From contig NZ_FQUJ01000004.1 in assembly GCF_900128925.1 (NCBI RefSeq), positions 1-64,000 of the forward strand: DNA of 64,000 bases, given 5' to 3'. Both the position numbers and the translations under genes were made by a program. Below the pieces are notes generated by a model, which was not told the DNA's origin, made no database searches, and worked only from the letters and a program-made list of their open reading frames with translations. Shown here in pieces: positions 40,686 through 51,312 of this stretch; the first letter of the stretch is position 1, and the number at the start of each line of letters is the position of its first letter. The stretch comes from Modicisalibacter ilicicola DSM 19980. Lineage in GTDB: Bacteria > Pseudomonadota > Gammaproteobacteria > Pseudomonadales > Halomonadaceae.

Positions 40686-41789
40686 CTACAAGCGCATGGG
40701 CATGACGACATAGAGGGCGTCCCCGCCACCCGGCTCCTCCATGATGGCGCTACTGTTCGGGTCGGAAAGCGTCATCTGCACGCGGTCTTCATTGAGCGCG
40801 TTGAGCACATCGATGAGATAGCCGACGTTGAAACCTATCTCCATGGCGCTTCCGCCATAATCGATCGCGACATTCTCCTCGGCCTCTTCCTGTTCTGGAT
40901 TGTTGGCCATCACTCTCAGGTTGCCTTCCTCGAGATTGAGCCGCACGCCGCGGTACTTTTCGTTGGAGAGGATCGAGGTGCGCGACAATACCTGGCGCAG
41001 TGCGGCGCGTTCGGCGATGAAGACCTTGTCGCCCCCCTTGGGTATCACGCGATCGTAATCCGGAAACTTGCCGTCGACCAGCTTCGACGTGAAGGTGAAT
41101 TCTCCCGTGTGGGCTCGAAGGTGGTTGGCGCCCAGGGTCAACTGAACCGGCTCATCACTGCCATCGAGCAGACGTGCCAGCTCAAGAATCCCCTTCCGCG
41201 GCACGATAAGCTTTTGCTCGGGCTCGATATCGATGTCCGCGGAGCGCGCGCAAACGGCCAGACGATGGCCATCGGTAGCCACGCTGCGCACGATATGATG
41301 CCCGAGTTCCAGCAGCATGCCGTTGAGGTAATAGCGGACATCCTGCTGTGCCATGGCAAAGGCCGTGGCATCGATCAAGTGCTTGAGCGTGCCTCGAGGC
41401 AGAGAGAGTTCCTGGCTGCCCTGGCTATCTTCGATACTGGGAAATTCGGCCACCGGCAATGTCGAAAGGGTGAAGCGCGAACGGCCGGCACGCAGCACGG
41501 CACGGCCCTCCTCGAGAGTGAAGGCGATTTCCGATTGCTCGGGCAGGGATTTACAGATATCCATCAACTTGCGTGCCGGCACCGTTGCCGAGCCGGGCTC
41601 GTCGACACCGATCGGCTCCGCACGGCCGACCAGCTCGACTTCGAGGTCGGTGCCGGTCAGCGCCAACTGGGTGTCCTGAACCTGTATTAGGACATTCGAT
41701 AATACAGGTAATGTCTGACGGCGCTCGACCACACCAGCGACCAGTGTCAATGGGCGTAGCAGGGCTTCACGGGAGATGGAAAATTTCAT
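40686..41789 (-). CDS. dnaN: DNA polymerase III beta sliding clamp
   Basis: Ring-shaped processivity clamp. The 367-residue protein starts MKFSISREALLRPLTLVAGVVERR, typical of DnaN, and ends GGGDALYVVMPMRL, the conserved C-terminal tail. It is placed between dnaA and recF as in most bacteria, 67 bases after the dnaA stop and 60 before the recF start. Confidence 0.99.
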   Translation of the reverse strand: MKFSISREALLRPLTLVAGVVERRQTLPVLSNVLIQVQDTQLALTGTDLEVELVGRAEPIGVDEPGSATVPARKLMDICKSLPEQSEIAFTLEEGRAVLRAGRSRFTLSTLPVAEFPSIEDSQGSQELSLPRGTLKHLIDATAFAMAQQDVRYYLNGMLLELGHHIVRSVATDGHRLAVCARSADIDIEPEQKLIVPRKGILELARLLDGSDEPVQLTLGANHLRAHTGEFTFTSKLVDGKFPDYDRVIPKGGDKVFIAERAALRQVLSRTSILSNEKYRGVRLNLEEGNLRVMANNPEQEEAEENVAIDYGGSAMEIGFNVGYLIDVLNALNEDRVQMTLSDPNSSAIMEEPGGGDALYVVMPMRL

Positions 41790-41856
41790 GATGGCTCCAC
41801 TCTTCTCCTGGTTTTATGAGGCAACACTGTAATGGCATGGCCACCTGAATGCGGCG

Positions 41857-43320
41857 TCAGCTGGTCAACGAGCGCAGCAGATTCTTGTAATCCTCGCGGA
41901 TGTCCGCGCTCTCTTCCTGCAGCGCCTTGACCTTGCGGCAGGCGTGCAGGACGGTGGTGTGGTCCCGCCCCCCGAAGGCATCGCCGATCTCCGGCAAGCT
42001 GTGATTGGTCAGCTCCTTGGCCAGTGCCATGGCCACCTGGCGCGGACGCGCCACCGAGCGTGAACGCCGCTTGGAAAGCAGGTCCGCCACCTTGATCTTG
42101 TAATACTCGGCCACGGTGCGTTGAATATTATCAACGCCGACCTGCTTGTCCTGTAGCGCCAGCAGGTCCTTGAGCGACTCTCGAATGAAATCCTGGGTGA
42201 TCGGCTTGCCCATGAAATGAGAATCGGCGATGACCTTCTTGAGCGCCCCTTCCAGCTCCCGAACATTGGAGCGAATCTTCTGGGCGATGAAGAAGGCGGC
42301 ATCATGGGGCAGATCGACCTTGGCCTGATCGGCCTTCTTCATCAGGATGGCCACCCGTGTCTCGAGTTCCGGGGGCTCGATCGCCACCGTCAGCCCCCAA
42401 CCGAAACGCGACTTGAGACGTTCTTCCACGCCACTGATTTCCTTGGGGTAGCGATCCGAGGTCAGGATCATCTGCTGACCACCCTCGAGCAAGGCATTGA
42501 AGGTGTGAAAGAACTCTTCCTGGGAACGCTCCTTGCCGGCGAAGAACTGGATGTCGTCGATCAACAGGGCGTCGACACTGCGATAGAAGCGCTTGAAGTC
42601 ATTGATCGCGTTGAGCTGCAGAGCCTTGACCATGTCCGCCACGAAACGCTCCGAGTGCAGGTAGATGACCTTGGCATTCTCGCGCTGACCGGCCAGTTGG
42701 TTGCCTACCGCGTGCATCAGGTGCGTCTTGCCCAGACCGACACCACCGTACAGGAACAACGGATTGTAGGCGCCACCGGGGTTTTCGGACACCTGACGGG
42801 AGGCTGCGCGCGCCAGCTGGTTGGACTTGCCCTCGACGAAGGTGTCGAAGGTGAAATTGGGATTGAGGCCGCTCTGGTGCTTGAGGCTACCCTCGACCTG
42901 CACCTGACGTCCCTCGGATCGCGACGTCGAGTCGTTCCTGGGCTTTTCGATTTCCTGCTCGTCCGCGTAATCGCTGCGCGGCGGGCTATGCACCGCAGGC
43001 GCCGCGGGCCTGGGGAAACGGCTAGCGGACACGGGGTTTCCCAGTTCGCGTGGCTGAGGGCTGGGGGCCGACCGCCGACTCCCCACGGTCAACGACACCT
43101 TGGGTGGCTTGGCAGGCGACAGCTCACGCATCAACTCATTGATTCGCTTGAGATATTTATCGCTGACCCAGTCCCGGACAAAACGGTTGGGCGCCAGCAG
43201 ATTCAGCTCGTTGGGCTCGCCATCCTCGGCCTGCAAGGGGCGAATCCAGGTGTTGAACTGCTGAGAGTTCAGTTCGTCCTGAAGGTAATTCAGACACTGT
43301 TGCCAAAGCGCGACTGACAC
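41857..43320 (-). CDS. dnaA: Chromosomal replication initiator DnaA
   Basis: Initiator ATPase binding DnaA boxes at oriC. The 487-residue protein has domain I ([22 protein letters not shown]), a variable linker of ~70-150, the AAA+ domain with Walker [11 protein letters not shown] (191-200) and Walker [10 protein letters not shown], and C-terminal domain IV with [12 protein letters not shown]. It is transcribed away from the origin on the minus strand. Confidence 0.99.
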   Translation of the reverse strand: MSVALWQQCLNYLQDELNSQQFNTWIRPLQAEDGEPNELNLLAPNRFVRDWVSDKYLKRINELMRELSPAKPPKVSLTVGSRRSAPSPQPRELGNPVSASRFPRPAAPAVHSPPRSDYADEQEIEKPRNDSTSRSEGRQVQVEGSLKHQSGLNPNFTFDTFVEGKSNQLARAASRQVSENPGGAYNPLFLYGGVGLGKTHLMHAVGNQLAGQRENAKVIYLHSERFVADMVKALQLNAINDFKRFYRSVDALLIDDIQFFAGKERSQEEFFHTFNALLEGGQQMILTSDRYPKEISGVEERLKSRFGWGLTVAIEPPELETRVAILMKKADQAKVDLPHDAAFFIAQKIRSNVRELEGALKKVIADSHFMGKPITQDFIRESLKDLLALQDKQVGVDNIQRTVAEYYKIKVADLLSKRRSRSVARPRQVAMALAKELTNHSLPEIGDAFGGRDHTTVLHACRKVKALQEESADIREDYKNLLRSLTS

Positions 43321-44026
<706 letters not shown>

Positions 44027-44050
44027 GCGCCTGAGCGCCGGCCTCGGCAG

Positions 44051-44434
44051 GTGTCTAGTCAGACCTTTCCCCGGACGCTGCGCCTTCTGACCGCCGGGGA
44101 GTACCGACACGTCTTCGAACAGGCCGATTACAGGGTTCACGGTAAGGGTCTTCTGGCATTGGCCAGAGACAATTCACTGGGCCATGTCCGGGTAGGCCTG
44201 GTCTTCAGCAAGAAGAACGTTCGTCGGGCCGTCGACCGCAACCGCTTGAAGCGCTTGGTGCGGGAATCCATTCGCCTCCGACAACAGCGCCTGCCTGCCG
44301 TGGATATCGTCGTGCTGGCGCGCCGGGGGGTCAACGACCTGGACAATGCCACTCTGCATCGTCAGCTGCACGGCATGTGGCGCCGTCTGGAGAAGGACGT
44401 GCACCGATCGCCGGCAGCCTCCTCGCACTCTTGA
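44051..44434 (+). CDS. rnpA: Ribonuclease P protein component
   Basis: Basic protein cofactor of RNase P. The 127-residue protein has RVGLVFSKKNVRRAVDRNRLKRLVRES, the RNR signature region that binds the RNA. The start is a GTG at 44051; no ATG is available in this position. The next gene in most bacteria, yidD, is not recognisable here. Confidence 0.95.
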   Translation: MSSQTFPRTLRLLTAGEYRHVFEQADYRVHGKGLLALARDNSLGHVRVGLVFSKKNVRRAVDRNRLKRLVRESIRLRQQRLPAVDIVVLARRGVNDLDNATLHRQLHGMWRRLEKDVHRSPAASSHS

Positions 44435-44536
44435 TTGGACTATGCCCGTGGTTCGCCTGGATCCGTTTTCTTCCCGGCGAATTCCGACGCGGCAGACGAG
44501 TCTCGAACGTTCCATCACCCTACTGGGCAGATCCTC

Positions 44537-46219
44537 ATGGATGTAAAACGACTTCTCCTCCTGATTCCGCTCGCGGTGCTTGCCTACCTGCTGGTCGTCC
44601 AGTGGAACCAGGATTATGGTCAGCTCGACGCGCAGCCCAGCTCGCCAGCCATCAGCGAGACCCAGCGTGGTGAATCCGCCACTGCAGACGACGAACAGGG
44701 GCTGGCGGCGCCCACGGGCGATGCCGATGCGCCGGCCAGCAATGCCATGCCGGAGGAGACCGGAGCAGGCAATCGACGCAGCCTGGTCAGTGTCGTCACC
44801 GATGTCCTCGACCTGAGGATCGACCCCCAGGGCGGTGACATCGTCTATGCCGCCTTGCCGGAACACAAGTACAGCCTGGAATCGGAACACGCCTTCGTGC
44901 TGCTGTCGGACAACGACAACCGCAGCTACGTGGCCAAATCCGGCTTGCAACTGGAAGGCCATCAGGGACGCATCGCCTTCACGCCGGAGAAGACTTCCTA
45001 CCGCCTCGATGACGGCGACGACACGCTGGTCGTCGATCTGAGCGCCGACGTCAACGGTGCCGAGGTCATCAAGCGCTTCGCCTTCCAGCGCGACAGCTAC
45101 GCGGTCGATGTCTCCTATCACCTGGCCAACGCCAGCGAGACCCCGCTCACCGCCCGGTTCATCGGTCAACTGGCCCGGGATGACAGTGCGGACCCCTCCT
45201 CGGGCACTGGCGTGGGCATGAGCTCCTTCCTGGGCGCGGCCTATTCGTCGCCGGACAACCACTACGAGAAGATCGATTTCGACGAGATCCAGGAAGGCGC
45301 CTTCAACAATCGGGATGTCCAGGGCGGCTGGGTGGCCATGATCCAGCACTATTTCACCTCGGCCTGGGCGCCGTCGCAGGAACAGCAGAACCTCTACTAT
45401 GCCACCACCGATTCGCGTGGGCGCAACGTGGCCGCCTTTGCCGGACCGACGCAGAGCATTGCACCCGGTAGCGAAACCGAGCTCGGGGCGACGCTCTACA
45501 TGGGGCCCAAGATCCAGGAACGCCTGGAGGAGGTGGCGCCCTATCTCGAGCTGACCGTGGATTTCGGCTGGCTCTGGTTCATCGCCAACCCGCTTTTCTG
45601 GTTGCTCGACAAGATCCACGACGTGCTGGGTAACTGGGGCTGGTCGATCGTGATATTGACGGTGATCGTCAAGATCGTGCTGTTCCCGCTCTCTGCTGCC
45701 GCCTACAAGTCGATGGCCAAGATGCGCAAGCTCGGCCCCGAGATGCAGCGCATCAAGGAGCAGTACGGCGACGACCGCCAGAAGATGTCCCAGGAGATGA
45801 TGAAGTTCTACCAGAAGGAGAAGATCAATCCTCTGGGGGGCTGTCTCCCCATCCTGATCCAGATGCCGATCTTCATCGCGCTGTACTGGATGCTGATGGA
45901 ATCCGTGGAACTGCGCCATGCACCGTTCATGCTGTGGATCGACGACCTTTCGGCCAAGGACCCCTATTTCGTTCTGCCTATCCTGATGGGCATCTCGATG
46001 TTCGTGCAGCAACTGCTCAATCCGACGCCGCCGGACCCCATGCAGGCCAAGATCATGAAGATGCTACCGATCATCTTCACCTTCTTCTTCCTGTGGTTCC
46101 CGGCCGGCCTGGTCATCTACTGGATCGTCAACAACACGATCTCGATCATCCAGCAGTGGATCATCACTCGCAAGATAGAGAGCGACCCGGCCACCGGCAA
46201 GAGCAGCCGCGCGAAGTAA
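44537..46219 (+). CDS. yidC: Membrane protein insertase YidC
   Basis: Inserts and folds inner-membrane proteins, alone or with SecYEG. The 560-residue protein begins MDVKRLLLLIPLAVLAYLLV (first membrane helix), has a large periplasmic domain (~50-340) and the conserved five-helix core with LGNWGWSIVILTVIVKI, ...NPLGGCLPILIQMPIFIALY and a basic tail. The start is at 44537. A MITE-like element begins 17 bases after its stop. Confidence 0.98.
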   Translation: MDVKRLLLLIPLAVLAYLLVVQWNQDYGQLDAQPSSPAISETQRGESATADDEQGLAAPTGDADAPASNAMPEETGAGNRRSLVSVVTDVLDLRIDPQGGDIVYAALPEHKYSLESEHAFVLLSDNDNRSYVAKSGLQLEGHQGRIAFTPEKTSYRLDDGDDTLVVDLSADVNGAEVIKRFAFQRDSYAVDVSYHLANASETPLTARFIGQLARDDSADPSSGTGVGMSSFLGAAYSSPDNHYEKIDFDEIQEGAFNNRDVQGGWVAMIQHYFTSAWAPSQEQQNLYYATTDSRGRNVAAFAGPTQSIAPGSETELGATLYMGPKIQERLEEVAPYLELTVDFGWLWFIANPLFWLLDKIHDVLGNWGWSIVILTVIVKIVLFPLSAAAYKSMAKMRKLGPEMQRIKEQYGDDRQKMSQEMMKFYQKEKINPLGGCLPILIQMPIFIALYWMLMESVELRHAPFMLWIDDLSAKDPYFVLPILMGISMFVQQLLNPTPPDPMQAKIMKMLPIIFTFFFLWFPAGLVIYWIVNNTISIIQQWIITRKIESDPATGKSSRAK

Positions 46220-46235
46220 CCGCTCACTATAAAGC

Positions 46236-46385
46236 TAAGGAATTGCTGAATAAATCGCCGAGCGAAATGAAGTGCAAGACGCATGGAGCGCAGAAAACGA
46301 GACATAACATGGGGTTAGGCGAGCTTTCTGCGCTCCGCGCAACGCAGCAATTCGTTCGTGTAGGCATTTATGCAGTGATTCCCTA
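46236..46385. mobile_element. MITE-like palindromic element, copy B
   Basis: A 150-bp element whose ends TAAGGAATTGCTGAATAAAT and ATTTATGCAGTGATTCCCTA are inverted repeats, with a perfect internal 12-bp inverted repeat (GGAGCGCAGAAA / TTTCTGCGCTCC). It is clearly homologous to 6121-6265. It has no coding capacity. Both copies sit just behind the 3' end of a gene. Confidence 0.82.
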
Positions 46386-46386
46386 A

Positions 46387-46412
46387 CGGACCCCCGCCCT
46401 CGCGGGGGTCCG
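46387..46412 (+). terminator. GC-rich hairpin before mnmE
   Basis: Perfect 11-bp stem CGGACCCCCGC / GCGGGGGTCCG with a four-base loop, directly after the MITE and 56 bases before mnmE. It has no T-run, so it could be a yidC terminator or a leader structure. Confidence 0.5.
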
Positions 46413-46467
46413 CCATTGCAGACGCCCCTGACCCCACTGACTCAGCCGATTCCGCAAGGTCCGCCTG

Positions 46468-47844
46468 ATGAGCGATAGCCTTCTCTACACACAAGACACC
46501 ATCGCGGCACTGGCCACGCCACCGGGGCGAGGCGGGGTCGGTATCATCCGTGTCTCCGGCCCCGCCTGCGGCGCTATCGCTCGGGCCGTGCTGGGCCACT
46601 GCCCTGCGCCGCGTCATGCCCACTACGGCCCGTTCCATGCCAGCGAGTCGGGCATCATCGACGAAGGCATTGCCCTCTTCTTCCCCGGGCCGAACTCCTT
46701 CACCGGCGAGGATGTGCTCGAACTGCAGGGCCACGGGGGGCCGGTGATCATGGACCTGCTGCTAGCTCGCTGTGTCTCACTCGGCGCGCGGCTCGCCCGA
46801 CCGGGTGAATTTTCCGAACGCGCCTTCCTCAACGACAAGCTGGACCTGGCCCAGGCCGAGGCGATCGCCGACCTGATCGATGCCAGTTCCCAGGCCGCCG
46901 CGGAGAATGCCCTGCGCTCGCTGCAGGGCGAGTTCTCGCGACGTGTCGATGCCGTGGTCCAGCAGCTCATCGAACTGCGCCTCTACGTGGAGGCGGCCAT
47001 CGATTTCCCGGAAGAGGAGGTCGATTTCTTGGCCGACGGCAGGGTCGCCACGAAACTCGCGGAGGTCCAGCAGGCATTGGCCACGGTCATCGCCGCCGCC
47101 AACCAGGGCGCGCTGATGCGCGAAGGCATGAGCGTGGTGATCGCCGGACGCCCCAACGCCGGCAAGTCGAGCCTGCTCAACACCCTGACCGAGCAGGAGA
47201 CCGCCATCGTCACCGATGTGGAAGGCACCACCCGGGACGTGCTGCGCGAGCATATCCACCTCGACGGCATGCCGCTGCACGTCATCGATACCGCCGGGTT
47301 GCGCGATACTCCGGACGCGGTCGAGCAGATCGGCGTGGCCCGGGCCTGGGCCGAGATCGAGAAGGCCGACCGGGTGCTGCTGCTGGTCGACGCCACCGCC
47401 ACCGAGGCACTCGACCCCATGGCGATCTGGCCGGAATTCGTCGCCCGCCTGCCGGACCCAGGCCGGCTGACCCTGGTTCGCAACAAGATCGACACCAGTC
47501 ACGAGCCCCCGGGGCTCGATGCCTCCACCACCCCGCCGACACTGCGTCTCTCGGCCAGGACCGGGGCGGGTGTGGATAGCTTGAAGGAGCACCTCAAGGA
47601 GATCATGGGCTACAGCGCCACCACCGAGGGGCGCTTCTCGGCGCGCCGCCGCCACCTCGATGCACTGCATCGTGCGGAGTCAGCGCTTACCAACGGCATG
47701 GAACAACTCCAAGGCCACGGTGCCGGGGAACTGCTGGCCGAGGATCTTCGTGAAGCGCAGCAGGCCCTGGGCGAGATCACCGGCGAATTCACCGCCGACG
47801 ACCTGCTGGGCGAGATCTTCGGAAGCTTCTGCATAGGAAAGTAG
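46468..47844 (+). CDS. mnmE: tRNA modification GTPase MnmE
   Basis: With MnmG, forms the 5-carboxymethylaminomethyl group on wobble uridines. The 458-residue protein starts with [22 protein letters not shown], carries an inserted Ras-like GTPase domain with [12 protein letters not shown] (G1) and DTAGLRDT, and ends with the invariant C-terminal FCIGK. The dnaA-rpmH-rnpA-yidC-mnmE order is ancestral. Confidence 0.98.
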   Translation: MSDSLLYTQDTIAALATPPGRGGVGIIRVSGPACGAIARAVLGHCPAPRHAHYGPFHASESGIIDEGIALFFPGPNSFTGEDVLELQGHGGPVIMDLLLARCVSLGARLARPGEFSERAFLNDKLDLAQAEAIADLIDASSQAAAENALRSLQGEFSRRVDAVVQQLIELRLYVEAAIDFPEEEVDFLADGRVATKLAEVQQALATVIAAANQGALMREGMSVVIAGRPNAGKSSLLNTLTEQETAIVTDVEGTTRDVLREHIHLDGMPLHVIDTAGLRDTPDAVEQIGVARAWAEIEKADRVLLLVDATATEALDPMAIWPEFVARLPDPGRLTLVRNKIDTSHEPPGLDASTTPPTLRLSARTGAGVDSLKEHLKEIMGYSATTEGRFSARRRHLDALHRAESALTNGMEQLQGHGAGELLAEDLREAQQALGEITGEFTADDLLGEIFGSFCIGK

Positions 47845-47868
47845 CCCGACCGGCTTGAAAGCGGAACG

Positions 47869-48726
47869 CTACTCCCCTACCCACCACTGGCCCTGATGGC
47901 TGGTCTCGGCGCCCAGGCAGGTCGTGACCCGGCCCATGGCGTCCTCGATCTGCCGGTCCAGCCCCCAGGGCGGGTTGAACAGCAGCATGCCGCTGCCGTA
48001 CATGCCATGCTCGCCATCCGGCGCGTGCATTCTCAGCTCGCTGCGCCAGAGCTTGCGCAGCCCGGCCTGCCTGACGGCATCGAGCAGGTTCTGGTGACGC
48101 CCGGCGGGCAATAGCGGGTACCACACCAAAACCACCGCGTGGCGTGCCTTGCGTGCCACAAATTCCAGGGTCTCTGCGACCTCGGCGTATTCCTCCTTGC
48201 GCTCGTAACTGGGATCGATCAACACGCAAAGCCTCGGAGTGGCAACCGGCAACAGGCGACGCAGCCCCTTCAACCCATCTTCATGAAGGCGACGCGCGCG
48301 GCTCGGCAGCGTCTGGGCATCGAGATGCCGATGCTCGCCGGGATGCAGCTCGAACAGGGTCAAGCGGTCCTGGGGGCGAAGCATGCTCGCCAGCCACCAA
48401 GGCGAACCGGGGTAATGGGTCAGCCGGGAGCCGTCCCCGCCTTGGGCCCTGCGCAGCTCGCCGACCCATTCGTCCACCAACGTTCCGCCTTGCTGGAAAG
48501 TCGAAGGAGGAAAGGCCTGCCACAGCGGCAGAACTCCGGTCTGGTACTCCTTGAGCTTCTGGGTTTCGATACCTTGCAGAGGATAATATCCCCGGCCCGC
48601 ATGAGTATCGATATACGTAATCTGTGATTCTTTACGTAACAGATTGCGCTGCACGGCAAACAGCACCAGATGCTTGTGGACATCGGCAAAGTTGCCGGCG
48701 TGGTAAGCGTGCTGGTAGGCAAGCAT
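47869..48726 (-). CDS. rlmJ: 23S rRNA (adenine2030-N6)-methyltransferase
   Basis: SAM-dependent methyltransferase acting on A2030 of 23S rRNA. The 285-residue protein begins MLAYQHAYHAGNFADVHKH, diagnostic for RlmJ, and has TYIDTHAGRGYY for SAM binding and the catalytic segment CVLIDPSYERKEEY (DPPY-like). It is convergent with mnmE, 24 bases apart. Confidence 0.95.
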   Translation of the reverse strand: MLAYQHAYHAGNFADVHKHLVLFAVQRNLLRKESQITYIDTHAGRGYYPLQGIETQKLKEYQTGVLPLWQAFPPSTFQQGGTLVDEWVGELRRAQGGDGSRLTHYPGSPWWLASMLRPQDRLTLFELHPGEHRHLDAQTLPSRARRLHEDGLKGLRRLLPVATPRLCVLIDPSYERKEEYAEVAETLEFVARKARHAVVLVWYPLLPAGRHQNLLDAVRQAGLRKLWRSELRMHAPDGEHGMYGSGMLLFNPPWGLDRQIEDAMGRVTTCLGAETSHQGQWWVGE

Positions 48727-48745
48727 GCGACGTTCCCCCTCAAGT

Positions 48746-48779
48746 AAAAGGGCCCGTCGACACGATATCGGCGGGCCCT
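48746..48779 (-). terminator. Intrinsic terminator of the OmpA-family gene
   Basis: Read on the minus strand: AGGGCCCG, a 15-base loop, CGGGCCCT, then TTTTA. It lies 43 bases after the stop of the OmpA-family gene and before rlmJ. Confidence 0.7.
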
Positions 48780-48821
48780 GCCTGGCATGTCCGCTGGCCG
48801 GCGACCAGCGGATTGAGCGAG

Positions 48822-49493
48822 TTATTGCTGTCGGGTCGGGGTGAGGGTGATCTCGACGCGGCGATTCTGTGCCCGCCCCTGCTCGTTGGCATTGCTGGCC
48901 ACCGGCTGATTCTCGCCGTAACCGACGATGTCGAGGCGCTGTCGGGCGACCCCGCCCTGCATCAGGTAGTTGCCCACCGCCTCGGCGCGCCGCTCGGACA
49001 GACGCTGATTGTACTGCTCGGAACCGCTGCTGTCGGTGTGGCCTGCCACGGTGATGCGGGTCTCGGGATACTCGCGCATGACCGCCGAGGCGTCGTTGAG
49101 CGCCTGGCGTGCCGCCGGCGTGAGCTCACTGGAGTCGAAGCCGAAGGTCACACTGCTGGGCATGTTGAGAACGATGTTGTCCCCCTGCCGCTCGACCCCG
49201 ATACCGGTGCCCTGGAGACGTTCGCGCAACTGCGCTTCCTGGCGATCCATGTAGTAGCCGATGCCGCCCCCGGCAGCCGCCCCGACGGCGGCACCGATCG
49301 CTGCGCGATCCCGGCGGCTGGAGCTGCCATCGCCGCTCAATGCCCCCGCCACGGCTCCTACCGCGGCACCGATGCCGGCAGCGGTGACCGTCTTGGAGCG
49401 CTGCGTTTCTCCCGTCTGGGGATCGGTCGTGGCGCAGCCGGTCGCGGCGATGGCCGCCGCCAGGGGTACCGCCAGCCAGAATTGCTTAGCCAT
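48822..49493 (-). CDS. OmpA-family outer-membrane lipoprotein (YiaD-like)
   Basis: A 223-residue envelope protein. The N-terminus is a lipoprotein-type signal (WLAVPLAAAIAATGC) with a lipid-modifiable Cys, followed by glycine-zipper segments (AAGIGAAVGAVAGAL, AAIGAAVGAAAGGGIGYY) and a C-terminal OmpA domain that binds peptidoglycan (VAGHTDSSGSEQYNQRLSERRAE). The start at 49493 has AAGGAG ten bases upstream; a longer reading from 49538 would place that RBS inside the gene. YiaD is the closest model I know. Confidence 0.9.
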   Translation of the reverse strand: MAKQFWLAVPLAAAIAATGCATTDPQTGETQRSKTVTAAGIGAAVGAVAGALSGDGSSSRRDRAAIGAAVGAAAGGGIGYYMDRQEAQLRERLQGTGIGVERQGDNIVLNMPSSVTFGFDSSELTPAARQALNDASAVMREYPETRITVAGHTDSSGSEQYNQRLSERRAEAVGNYLMQGGVARQRLDIVGYGENQPVASNANEQGRAQNRRVEITLTPTRQQ

Positions 49494-49546
49494 TCTTGTG
49501 AAACTCCTTTCCATGTCTCGACGGCGAATTGTCTTCACGCCGGCCG

Positions 49547-50716
49547 TCAGTCGTCGCTTATCGAGGCGAGAAGTTCGTTCAAGAATAACAGACCATGGGG
49601 TGAGGCCTGTAGACGCTCGGGGGCTTCCATCAACAATCCTTTTTCACGAGCCTCACCTAATCTTTCTTCGAGTTCGGAGAGGGGCCGACCGCTGGCCCTT
49701 CGCCACCGGTCGACGCCAACGCCCTCCACCAGGCGCAAGGCGTTCATGGCGAACTCGAGGGGCAGCTCCTGACGCTCGATTCGCCGCCGACCGGCAAGAA
49801 AGCCGCGGGGATCGTCGCGCCGACGCAGGTAGGCCTCCGGCTGGCGACTCTTCCAGCGCCGTTCGATCAATAACTCCCCGGCTTCGGACCACCGGCTGAG
49901 CTTGCCGTGCGCCCCGGCGCCGATGCCCAGGTAATCGCCAAACCGCCAGTAATTGAGGTTGTGCCGCGAACGTTGCCCCTGTCGCGCGTAGGCGGAGATC
50001 TCGTAGCGCGCCAGGCCGGCCCTCTCGAGCCGCTCGTGCCCGGCATCCTGAATGTCCCAGAGCGTTTCGTCTTCGGGCAGGACGGGGGGGCGGGAATGAA
50101 ATTCGGTATTGGGCTCCAGGGTCAGCTGGTACCAGGAAAGGTGTTCGGGAGCCAGCGACAGGGCCTGCTCGAGATCGTCCAGCGCCAGCCCCAGGCTCTG
50201 CCCGGGCAGGCCGTGCATCAGGTCCAGATTGATGTTGTCGAACCCCGCCGCGCGCGCGCTGGCCACGGCCTGGTGCGCCTCTTCTCCGCCATGGATGCGC
50301 CCCAGGGCCTCGAGCTGTTCTGCCTGGAAGCTCTGCACCCCGATCGACAGGCGATTGATGCCGGCCTCGCGATAACCGGAGAAGCGCCCCTGCTCCAGGG
50401 TGCCGGGGTTTGCCTCCAGGGTGATCTCGCACTCCGCCGCCAGGGGCAGGCGCCGGGCCAACCCCGCCAGAAGACGGTGATAGAAGTCCGGCGACATCAG
50501 GCTTGGAGTGCCGCCACCGATGAACACGCTCACCAGTTCCCGCTCGCGGGCCAGGAGCGATTCCTGATCGAGATCCGCCAGCAGGGCATCGAGATAGGCC
50601 TTCTCGGGCAATTCGCCATGCCGACCGATGCCATGGGAATTGAAATCGCAATAGGGGCATTTTTTCACGCACCAGGGCACGTGCACGTAGAGTGCGAGTT
50701 CGGGCAAGTCATGCAT
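49547..50716 (-). CDS. hemW: Radical SAM heme chaperone HemW
   Basis: HemN-related radical SAM protein now regarded as a heme chaperone rather than coproporphyrinogen oxidase. The 389-residue chain has the cluster motif CVKKCPYC (Cys16, Cys20, Cys23) and SVFIGGGTPSLM for SAM binding. It overlaps the rdgB stop by one base, the classic rdgB-hemW pair. Confidence 0.95.
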   Translation of the reverse strand: MHDLPELALYVHVPWCVKKCPYCDFNSHGIGRHGELPEKAYLDALLADLDQESLLARERELVSVFIGGGTPSLMSPDFYHRLLAGLARRLPLAAECEITLEANPGTLEQGRFSGYREAGINRLSIGVQSFQAEQLEALGRIHGGEEAHQAVASARAAGFDNINLDLMHGLPGQSLGLALDDLEQALSLAPEHLSWYQLTLEPNTEFHSRPPVLPEDETLWDIQDAGHERLERAGLARYEISAYARQGQRSRHNLNYWRFGDYLGIGAGAHGKLSRWSEAGELLIERRWKSRQPEAYLRRRDDPRGFLAGRRRIERQELPLEFAMNALRLVEGVGVDRWRRASGRPLSELEERLGEAREKGLLMEAPERLQASPHGLLFLNELLASISDD

Positions 50717-51312
50717 CAGCGCAGCTGCTCTACCAGGGCGTGCAGCGCTCGCCCTCGGTGACTCAGACGATTCTTTTCCTGGGCACTGAGCTCGGCAGCG
50801 CTCATGCCCTTTTCGGGAACCCAGAAGAGCGGATCGTAGCCGAAGCCGCCCTCGCCCCGCGGGCGAGCGAGAATCTCACCCTCCCAGCTGGCTTGAACGA
50901 TGCGCGGCACCGGATCCGCGGCGTGGCGCAGCAGTACCAGCACACACCAGTAGCGCGCCGTGCGCTGCCCCTCGGGAACCTGATCCAGCGCCTCGATCAG
51001 CTTCTGGTTGTTGGCCGCATCGTCGCCCGGCATGCCGGCGTAACGTGCCGAGAAGATGCCGGGCGCTCCCCGCAGGGCATCGACCTCCAACCCCGAGTCA
51101 TCGGCCAGTGCCGCCAGGCCACTGGCACGACAGGCTTCCCGCGCCTTGAGCAGGGCATTCTCGACGAACGTCGAGCCGGTTTCCTCCACTTCGTGCACCG
51201 CGTATTCGGCCTGGGACTGCAGCGCGAAGCCCAGGGGGTCGAGGAGTGCACTGAATTCTCTCAGCTTCCCGGGGTTGTGACTGGCCAGTACCAAAGGGTG
51301 AGTAATGCTCAC
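50716..51312 (-). CDS. rdgB: dITP/XTP pyrophosphatase
   Basis: Hydrolyses non-canonical purine triphosphates to prevent their incorporation. The 198-residue protein begins with LVLASHNPGKLREFSALL and has ADDSGLEVDALRGAPGIFSAR and SHRGRAL near the end. I chose the GTG at 51312, with GGAG eight bases before it. This gives the normal family length; the frame continues to 51360 with unrelated sequence. Confidence 0.95.
   Translation of the reverse strand: MSITHPLVLASHNPGKLREFSALLDPLGFALQSQAEYAVHEVEETGSTFVENALLKAREACRASGLAALADDSGLEVDALRGAPGIFSARYAGMPGDDAANNQKLIEALDQVPEGQRTARYWCVLVLLRHAADPVPRIVQASWEGEILARPRGEGGFGYDPLFWVPEKGMSAAELSAQEKNRLSHRGRALHALVEQLR

Noticed and set aside
44174-46012. 612-codon minus-strand frame
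   Set aside because: Antisense to rnpA and yidC; composition is His/Gln/Arg-rich as in mirror frames.
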